DNA of 7,278 nucleotides, from positions 1 through 7,278 of the forward strand of contig JBDLTZ010000145.1 in assembly GCA_039805565.1 (NCBI GenBank), written 5' to 3'. Of the stretch, positions 1 to 7,278 are shown piece by piece; positions within the stretch are counted from its first letter, which is position 1; every line of letters begins with the position of its first letter. A program made the translations under genes and the position numbers. Origin of the DNA: CALJIC01 sp039805565. GTDB taxonomy: Bacteria; Chloroflexota; Chloroflexia; Chloroflexales; Roseiflexaceae. The notes under the pieces were generated by a model that worked only from the letters and a program-made list of their open reading frames with translations, searched no databases and had not been told where the DNA came from.

Positions 1-22
1 TGAATGTGATAGCATCCATGCT

Positions 23-80
23 GAACACCTCGCTGTCCTGATTGTGTGGTTGGCGCCCCAATCATAGCAGCGCGGTGTTC
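23..80. repeat. Imperfect inverted repeat downstream of the receptor remnant
   Basis: Arms 23-43 and 60-80 match at 17 of 21 positions (perfect at GAACACC, CGCTG and TGATT) around a 16-nt loop. On the plus strand the hairpin is followed by pyrimidine-rich TCCTGTTATTCTCC. It begins 15 nt after the stop of the receptor remnant. It may be an old terminator of that gene, a terminator for a plus-strand gene left of the window, or a small mobile-element end. Confidence 0.55.
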
Positions 81-95
81 TCCTGTTATTCTCCT

Positions 96-307
96 CTAGT
101 CCGACTTTGCATTAGCCCTGGCGATGCGGTGGATCACCTGGCCGGCCTGGGCCGCCAGTATCTCGCCCGCGTCGACGCGCTTGCTGTCCTCCTTGGTCAC
201 CATCACGGTGGTGGCCTTCTGGAACCCGCCCAGGATTCGCGCACCAGCTGCGTGGCCTGCCTGGTGCGCTCGGCCAGCTCGCGCACATTCTGGGCCACCA
301 CAGCGAA
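96..307 (-). pseudogene. Remnant of a methyl-accepting chemotaxis protein signalling domain
   Basis: Read on the minus strand, 307-239 gives FAVVAQNVRELAERTRQATQ followed by LVR. This is the conserved tip of the MCP cytoplasmic signalling domain (usual form GRGFAVVAxEVRxLAERSxxAT). At about 237 the frame must shift by one base (one base missing). The next frame then continues the receptor sequence: ILGGFQKATTVMVTKE, DSKRVDAGEILAAQAGQVIH and RIARANAKSD, ending at TAG (98-96). Some expected residues are missing around KATTVMV. Upstream of 307 the frame is lost again; 308-390 (reading YLSTSISGSIGKLSVG) may be further decayed receptor sequence, but this is weak. No start codon, ligand-binding region, membrane segment or HAMP domain is present, so this is a broken fragment unrelated to respiration. 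A sequencing error could explain one frameshift but not the missing receptor body. Confidence 0.68.
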
Positions 308-501
308 GCTACCCCAGCCAGGGCGCGTGTGCCGACGCTCAGCTTGCCGATGGAGCCGGAGATCGAGGTGGAGAGGTAGGCGGCGACAAGTATCGCTCTG
401 CCCTGTGAGATGCGGGGTGTAGTATTGGATCGGAGAGGGGGATTCTGAAGGTGGTGTTGGGGGATGCCTGCTGCGTACCGAGCTGTGTTCAGGTGGAGAA
501 A
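308..501. other. Noncoding stretch between receptor remnant and act terminator
   Basis: No convincing gene is seen here. The part up to about 390, read on the minus strand, may extend the decayed chemotaxis receptor sequence (YLSTSISGSIGKLSVG). From about 391 to 501 I see no coding pattern, recognisable promoter or repeat. Short open frames on the plus strand here are Arg/Ser/Pro-rich, as expected of random GC-rich DNA. Confidence 0.5.
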
Positions 502-540
502 GAGCAGGGGGAGCCGAACGATTCTCGGCTCCCCCTGCTC
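502..540 (-). terminator. Probable intrinsic terminator of the act operon
   Basis: Perfect 16-bp inverted repeat (502-517 with 525-540) and a 7-nt loop, starting 16 nt after the actF stop codon. On the minus-strand transcript the GC-rich stem is followed by TTTCTCC, a short and weak U-tract. Position, stem strength and the lack of a further act gene mark it as the operon end. The symmetric stem could also stop transcription from the plus side, but on that side it is followed by AGCGCG, not a U-tract. Confidence 0.85.
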
Positions 541-556
541 AGCGCGTCAGCCAGGT

Positions 557-1795
557 CTAGTGGTGCGCCTCGGCGGCGCCGTGCCCGTGGCTGTGCCCGT
601 GGCCGTGGCCCTCGAGCTGCTGGCGGCGCAGCTTCTCCATACGCGGGTCGTTCACCGGGAGCAGCGGCCGGCGCTTGAGGAAGTAGGTGTAGGCAGCGAA
701 CCACACGCCGCCAATCCCCACCAGCGCCGTCACATCCGTCCAGCTGAAGTGGAAGCCGTCCGGGTAGAACGCCGGCGTAATCTTCCAGAAGTACCACACC
801 ACCTCGATTGCCACTAGGTACACTGCGATCGCGGTGAGGTAGCCGATGTTGCGCTTGGTGAAGCGGCTCAGCAGCAGGAAGAACGGGATGAAGAAGTGGC
901 CGAAGATCAGCATGGTGGCCAGGATCTCCCAGCCGCCGCGTAGTCGGTGGCCGAACCAGAAAGTCTCCTCGGGGATGTTGCCGGACCAGATGATCAGGTA
1001 TTCCGAGAAGTTGACGTAGCTCCACACCACCGTGAAGGCGAACAGGAACTTACCCAGGTCGTGCAGGCGGTCCACCGGGATGTTGTACGGCAGCAGCTTG
1101 CGCCCGGCGAGCACGTTCAGCATGATGATGTTGAACGCGAACGTCAGGATGAGCATACTGGCGATGAACGTCGTCGGGTACATCGAGGAGAACCACAGCG
1201 GCTCCAGCGACATACCCCAGTCGGTGGCGGCCAGCGTCCAGGTGAGCACCACTACCAGGATGCCGGGGCCGGCGAGGCGGTGGAAGCGCGATTTCATAGC
1301 CTCGCTGTGGCCGTTGCGGTCCTGCTCATCGGACCAGCGGTTGAGCAGGAGGGCCATGGCTGTCCAGATAGCGAAGAAAGCCACCGTGCGGCCGATCCAG
1401 AAGGGGATGTTGAGGTAGGGCGTCTTGAGCGCCACCACGTACTCCTTCTTCAGGACCTCCTCGCGCGTCCAGGGGTACAGCTCGTTGAGGCCGAGCAGTA
1501 GCGGCAGGAAGAGCAGGCCCATCAAGGGGATGGTGAGCGCTGCGGACTCGAGCGAGCGCCGCAACATCAGGCCCCACACACCCTCGGTGATGTGGTTGAT
1601 CATCAGCAGGAACAGCCCGCCGACGCTGAGTGCCGTCCAGAAGAAGTAGGCGAAGATATACGAGTGGAAGAACTGCGCCCCGCTGAGGAAGTACCCCGCG
1701 GCCGTGAGCGCCAGCGCTACCACGCCAACGATCAGCGCGATCCGCTGCGCCCGCTCCAGGGCCGGTCGCAGCGCGTCGGTTTGGTTAACGACCAT
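557..1795 (-). CDS. actF: ActF, second NrfD/PsrC-like membrane subunit of ACIII, with His-rich C-terminus
   Basis: Polytopic ACIII subunit homologous to ActC but, per published work, without a quinol site; it is proposed to take part in proton translocation. It has 412 residues with ten hydrophobic segments, about 17-36, 44-68, 86-104, 131-151, 177-192, 205-229, 246-270, 288-310, 318-337 and 353-373. Typical ActF stretches include YPWTREEV (107-114), ATDWGMSLEPLWFSSMYP (190-207) and LHDLGKFLFAFTVVWSYVNF (244-263). The soluble tail (374-412) ends with a Gly/His run (residues 396-406) plus two terminal histidines. The start is ATG with AGAGGG only 4 nt upstream. Unlike its neighbours, actF is separated from the preceding gene by 78 nt containing a hairpin. 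It is the last gene of the operon and is followed by a terminator. Confidence 0.95.
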   Translation of the reverse strand: MVVNQTDALRPALERAQRIALIVGVVALALTAAGYFLSGAQFFHSYIFAYFFWTALSVGGLFLLMINHITEGVWGLMLRRSLESAALTIPLMGLLFLPLLLGLNELYPWTREEVLKKEYVVALKTPYLNIPFWIGRTVAFFAIWTAMALLLNRWSDEQDRNGHSEAMKSRFHRLAGPGILVVVLTWTLAATDWGMSLEPLWFSSMYPTTFIASMLILTFAFNIIMLNVLAGRKLLPYNIPVDRLHDLGKFLFAFTVVWSYVNFSEYLIIWSGNIPEETFWFGHRLRGGWEILATMLIFGHFFIPFFLLLSRFTKRNIGYLTAIAVYLVAIEVVWYFWKITPAFYPDGFHFSWTDVTALVGIGGVWFAAYTYFLKRRPLLPVNDPRMEKLRRQQLEGHGHGHSHGHGAAEAHH

Positions 1796-1799
1796 AGAA

Positions 1800-1805
1800 C
1801 CCTCT
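1800..1805 (-). promoter_or_regulatory. Ribosome binding site of actF
   Basis: AGAGGG on the minus strand, 4 nt before the actF ATG (1795-1793). The spacing is shorter than usual, and the site lies just beyond the base of the intercistronic hairpin, so folding may affect ActF translation. Confidence 0.6.
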
Positions 1806-1810
1806 TAGTG

Positions 1811-1869
1811 CTGAGCCTTGGGCTGTGGGCCTTGGGCAATCGCCGAAAGGCCCACGGCCTGAGGCTCAG
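1811..1869 (-). repeat. Large imperfect hairpin between actE and actF
   Basis: Outer arms 1811-1818 and 1862-1869 (8 bp), an inner arm pair 1825-1833 and 1847-1855 (9 bp), and 3 bp between them at 1821-1823/1857-1859. This makes 20 Watson-Crick pairs over 23 positions with a 13-nt loop. The three mismatches are A.C type in the minus-strand RNA and G.U type in a plus-strand RNA. The left arm also contains a direct repeat, CCTTGGGC, at 1816-1823 and 1830-1837. The hairpin begins 4 nt after the actE stop and ends 5 nt before the actF SD. There is no U-tract, so a simple terminator is unlikely; an mRNA processing or stability element, or a dispersed repeat, are options. Confidence 0.75.
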
Positions 1870-1873
1870 GACG

Positions 1874-2458
1874 CTACTGCTCTGCCGGCGGATTGGCCTG
1901 CATCTCGCGGATGTACGCGATGATAGCCCAGCGGTCCTCGACGCTCTGGATGCGCGCGCCGTAGGGGTACATCGTGCCGCGGCCGTGGACGATCGTCTCG
2001 TAGATGTTGCCGGCCGGCGCGTCAATCAGGCGCTGCTCGTAGATCGACGTCGGGCGCGGGTTGAACTGCGGGTAGACGGCCGAGCCGCGGCCGTTGCCGA
2101 CCGTGCCGTGGCACACCGCGCAGTAGATGCCCCAGCGCTCCTTGCCGCGCTCGAGCAGCGCGGGCGAGACGCTGAGCGGGATCTCATCGACGTACGCGCC
2201 GTCGGCGGTGCCCCCGACGCGGCCCGTCGAGATCTCGTCGTTGCGGAGACCGCTGCGGGCAACGGTGTTATCCACGAGCGGGCGCATCGCGGCGCCGTCC
2301 TCGTAGAAGTCGCTCGACTGGAGCGCGCGGTACTTCGGCTGGTCGTACATCTCGAGGTGACACGCCGCCGTGAACAGCAACATGAAGGCCACCCAGCTGA
2401 CCTTGACCAGGCGCGCGACCGTCACTCGGCGGACGCGCTGTTGAACGGAATGCAGCAT
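1874..2458 (-). CDS. actE: ActE, monoheme cytochrome c subunit of ACIII, probable lipoprotein
   Basis: Membrane-anchored c-type cytochrome (194 residues) that accepts electrons within ACIII and may pass them to an external acceptor. Residues 16-32 are a hydrophobic signal segment ending FTAAC, with Cys33 as the likely lipidated residue; Thr at -3 is a weaker lipobox than the usual Leu. After the cleavage point comes the ActE-typical EMYDQPKY (36-43) and a DG..MRP..NTVAR region (54-68). The single heme site is CAVCH at 113-117. The likely axial Met is Met163 in RGTMYPYGARI (160-170), followed by a C-terminal helix, DRWAIIAYIREMQ (175-187). The ATG is 10 nt after the actD stop, with GGGAG 5 nt upstream. 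Other class I cytochromes share the heme motif, but context and flanking motifs identify ActE. Confidence 0.95.
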   Translation of the reverse strand: MLHSVQQRVRRVTVARLVKVSWVAFMLLFTAACHLEMYDQPKYRALQSSDFYEDGAAMRPLVDNTVARSGLRNDEISTGRVGGTADGAYVDEIPLSVSPALLERGKERWGIYCAVCHGTVGNGRGSAVYPQFNPRPTSIYEQRLIDAPAGNIYETIVHGRGTMYPYGARIQSVEDRWAIIAYIREMQANPPAEQ

Positions 2459-2463
2459 CCCGG

Positions 2464-2468
2464 CTCCC
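2464..2468 (-). promoter_or_regulatory. Ribosome binding site of actE
   Basis: GGGAG directly follows the actD stop codon and lies 5 nt before the actE ATG, which supports this start. Confidence 0.65.
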
Positions 2469-3047
2469 CTAGTTGTCTACGCTCGAGACCTGCTGTGCGC
2501 CCAGGCTCTCGAGAAACTGCCGCGTTCTGGTCAGGTCGAACTGCGGATCGGTGGCCTCCACGGCCAGGAAGAACAGGTCGTTGGTGGCGCGCTCGAAGTT
2601 CGGCGTGTTGAACATCGGGTGGTACGGCATGGGCAGGCCGTTGAGCCCGATCATCCCGAACACCGCCGCGAACGCCGCCAGGAGCACCATGCCCTCGAAG
2701 GTGATCGGCACGAAGGCCGGCCAGCTGAAGAGCGGGCGGCCGCCGACGTTGATCGGGTATTCCCACACGTTGACCCAGGTGGCCAGCATGAAGACGCCAG
2801 ATGCGCCGAGCAGGCCGCCCACCAGGATGAGCCAGGGCAGGCGTGTGCGGCGGAACCCGAGCGCCTCGTCCAGGCCGTGGATCGGGATGGGCGTGTAGGC
2901 GTCGATCTTGGTGTAGCCGGCGGCGCGGGTCTTCTCTGCGGCCGCCAGGATCGCGTCGGCGTCATCGAACTGCGCCACCAGGCCGTAGGTGGTGGGCTGG
3001 GCGGCCGCGGCTACCTTCGGCGCCTTCTGGGTGTTTCGTCTCAGCAT
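2469..3047 (-). CDS. actD: ActD, DUF3341-family membrane subunit of ACIII
   Basis: Small subunit of ACIII (192 residues) with no cofactor motif. The N-terminal part (about 20-60) is a soluble alpha/beta-looking segment beginning YGLVAQFDDADAILAAAE, typical of DUF3341 proteins. Two membrane hairpin segments follow at about 69-91 and 113-135, then a conserved PMPYHPMFNTPNF stretch (139-151) and a soluble C-terminal part ending near residue 192. In solved complexes ActD packs against the ActC/ActF core; a role in proton transfer or stability has been suggested but is not established. The ATG is one base after the actC stop. GGGGAG lies 10 nt upstream within the last codons of actC, so translation is probably coupled. 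Length and motif order match the family; no defects are seen. Confidence 0.94.
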   Translation of the reverse strand: MLRRNTQKAPKVAAAAQPTTYGLVAQFDDADAILAAAEKTRAAGYTKIDAYTPIPIHGLDEALGFRRTRLPWLILVGGLLGASGVFMLATWVNVWEYPINVGGRPLFSWPAFVPITFEGMVLLAAFAAVFGMIGLNGLPMPYHPMFNTPNFERATNDLFFLAVEATDPQFDLTRTRQFLESLGAQQVSSVDN

Positions 3048-3048
3048 A

Positions 3049-4473
3049 CTAAGCCATCTCCCCGCGGCCGGTGGCGCCGATCTTGGCCTGCGCCTCCTCG
3101 GCGTGCGTCTTGTGCACCAGGTCGCGCACCTCGAAGATCGCGATCATCGGCAGCAGCCGGATGAAGAGGAAGAACAGGACGAAGAACAGGCCGAACGAGC
3201 CGATGTACGTGGCCCAGTCCCAGATCGTCGGCGTGTAGAAGCCCCACGAGGAGGGCAGGAAGTCACGGTGGAGGCTGAGCACCACGATCACCCAGCGCTC
3301 GAACCACATACCGATGTTGATGCACACCGAGACGAAGAACAGCAGCGGCAGGTTGTAGCGCACCGGCTTGAACCAGAGCAGCTGCGGAATGGCCACGTTC
3401 AGGATGATCAGCGCCCAGTAGCTCCAGGCGTAAGGTCCGATCGTACGTGTCAGGATGAGCTGGTACTCAAACAGGCTGGCCGAGTACCAGGCGTAGAAGA
3501 TCTCACAGAAGTAGCCGTAGGCCACGATCAGGCCCGAGGCGAGCATGACCTTACCCATGAGGTCGAAGTGCTTCATGGTGATCAGGTTGTGCAGGCCGTA
3601 CCAGCGTCGGATCGGGATTAGGAGGCAGATCACCATCGCGAAGCCGCAGTACACGGCGCCGGCCACGAAGTACGGCGGGAAGACCGTGACGTGCCAGCCG
3701 GGGAGCTGCGAGATCGAGAAGTCGAAACTGATGATCGAGTGCACCGAGAGCACCAGTGGGGTGGAGAGCCCGGCCAGGATGAGCGAGGCGACCTCGTACC
3801 GCTGCCAGTGCTTCGCGGAGCCGCGCCAGCCGAGCGAGGCCAGGCCGTAGGCGCGCTTCACCCAGATGTTCTGGGCGCGGTCACGCAGCACGGCGATGTC
3901 CGGGATCAGGCCGACGAACCAGAACAGGATCGACACTGTGGCGTAGGTGGAGACCGCGAAGACGTCCCACTCGAGGGCGCTGCGGAACTGCGGCCACATC
4001 CCGAGCGTGCCGGGGTAGGGCAGCAGCCAGTAGTCCAGCCAGGGGCGACCGGTGTGGATCAACGGGTAGATACCGGCGCAGGCCACGGCGAAGATCGTCA
4101 TCGCCTCAGCGGCGCGGTTGATCGAGGTGCGCCAGTCCTGCCGGAAGAGCAGGAGGATGGCGGAGATCAGCGTGCCGGCGTGGCCGATGCCGATCCACCA
4201 CACGAAGTTGATGATGTCGAAGCCCCAGGCCACTGGGATGTTGATGCCCCAGATACCGACGCCCACGGTGAAGAGCACCGCCAGCGAGTACAGGTACACC
4301 AGCAGCAGGAGGGCGGCGGCCACGAACCCGATCGGCCAGCCCCACGGCGTCTTCCGGATCGGGGTCAGCACGATGTCGCCGATCTTCTCGGTGACCGTGC
4401 GGTAGGTCTGCTTCGGGCCGAGGAAGGCGTCAGTTGTCTCGACGACCGTCGGCTCTACGCGTTGCGACTGCAT
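3049..4473 (-). CDS. actC: ActC, NrfD/PsrC-like integral membrane quinol-binding subunit of ACIII
   Basis: Polytopic membrane subunit that holds the quinol oxidation site and docks ActB. The 474-residue length is normal for ActC. Ten hydrophobic segments can be read, at about 45-74, 85-110, 121-143, 168-192, 226-249, 265-288, 304-328, 346-366, 374-396 and 418-444. Family motifs include WWIGIGHAGTLISA (92-105), IHTGRPW (139-145), SALEWDVFAVSTY (165-177), SVHSIISFDFS (243-253) and LPGWHVTVFPPYFV (257-270). From memory, a His and an Asp of ActC line the quinol pocket in solved ACIII structures; His140 and Asp170 here fall at the matching places (inference). The ATG has GGAGGG 7 nt upstream, inside the actB end, and the actB stop is 3 nt away, supporting this start and coupled translation. 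ActF is the other NrfD-like protein of the operon, but the conserved segments named here are those of ActC. Confidence 0.96.
   Translation of the reverse strand: MQSQRVEPTVVETTDAFLGPKQTYRTVTEKIGDIVLTPIRKTPWGWPIGFVAAALLLLVYLYSLAVLFTVGVGIWGINIPVAWGFDIINFVWWIGIGHAGTLISAILLLFRQDWRTSINRAAEAMTIFAVACAGIYPLIHTGRPWLDYWLLPYPGTLGMWPQFRSALEWDVFAVSTYATVSILFWFVGLIPDIAVLRDRAQNIWVKRAYGLASLGWRGSAKHWQRYEVASLILAGLSTPLVLSVHSIISFDFSISQLPGWHVTVFPPYFVAGAVYCGFAMVICLLIPIRRWYGLHNLITMKHFDLMGKVMLASGLIVAYGYFCEIFYAWYSASLFEYQLILTRTIGPYAWSYWALIILNVAIPQLLWFKPVRYNLPLLFFVSVCINIGMWFERWVIVVLSLHRDFLPSSWGFYTPTIWDWATYIGSFGLFFVLFFLFIRLLPMIAIFEVRDLVHKTHAEEAQAKIGATGRGEMA
3058..3063 (-). promoter_or_regulatory. Ribosome binding site of actD, inside actC
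   Basis: GGGGAG in the last codons of actC, 10 nt before the actD ATG. The spacing is on the long side, and the actC stop lies between site and start, so reinitiation by the same ribosome is likely. Confidence 0.5.
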
Positions 4474-4476
4474 CTA

Positions 4477-7278
<2,802 letters not shown>

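Noticed and set aside
11..22. Short palindrome AGCATCCATGCT
   Set aside because: Five-base arms with a two-base centre are too short to distinguish from chance.
42..422. Plus-strand open frames in the left flank
   Set aside because: Low-complexity Arg/Ser/Trp/Pro-rich translation; the minus strand of the same DNA carries recognisable chemotaxis-receptor sequence instead.
1858..1870. Palindrome CCTGAGGCTCAGG as a possible operator
   Set aside because: It lies within the right arm of the larger actE-actF hairpin and has no promoter beside it; the larger stem explains it better.
1592..2611. Plus-strand open frame of 339 codons opposite actF, actE and actD
   Set aside because: It spans three real genes and their junctions in antisense; its composition is Arg/Ala/Asp-biased and no motif is recognised.

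Overview
The window carries, on the minus strand, the 3' five-gene part of an operon for alternative complex III (ACIII). ACIII is the membrane quinol:electron-acceptor oxidoreductase that replaces cytochrome bc1 in many Chloroflexota, Bacteroidota and other bacteria. In transcription order (right to left) the genes are actB (5' end cut by the window edge), actC, actD, actE and actF. actA, which usually lies upstream, would be outside the window. The DNA is GC-rich by eye. The gene order, the DUF3341-type ActD and the style of the chemotaxis-receptor remnant downstream point to a filamentous Chloroflexota (class Chloroflexia, Roseiflexus/Chloroflexus-like). This assignment is an inference from family knowledge; no taxonomic marker gene is present.

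Layout: 7278-4477 is actB, the giant fused molybdopterin-fold/iron-sulfur subunit. 4473-3049 is actC (NrfD/PsrC-like, 10 membrane segments, quinol side). 3047-2469 is actD (DUF3341, two membrane segments). 2458-1874 is actE (monoheme cytochrome c, probable lipoprotein). 1795-557 is actF (second NrfD/PsrC-like subunit with a histidine-rich tail). The first four genes are 1 to 10 nt apart, with each Shine-Dalgarno (SD) sequence inside or just after the preceding gene, so they are probably translationally coupled. Only the actE-actF junction is longer (78 nt), and it is filled by a large imperfect hairpin. A 16-bp perfect-stem hairpin 16 nt after the actF stop is the probable operon terminator. 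No actG, sco or cox gene follows actF inside the window.

Region 1-501 has no intact gene. It holds a frameshifted minus-strand remnant of the signalling tip of a methyl-accepting chemotaxis protein (about 96-307, possibly to 390) and an imperfect inverted repeat at 23-80.

How the genes work together (established for the family): quinol is oxidised at ActC. Electrons pass through the four Fe-S clusters of ActB to the c hemes of ActA/ActE, then to a periplasmic carrier or a terminal oxidase. ActC and ActF are proposed to form proton paths, and ActD packs against the membrane core. I see no sign of a wholly new system. The points worth a second look are the intercistronic hairpin, the ActF His tail, the ActB lipobox-like cysteine and the decayed receptor gene.
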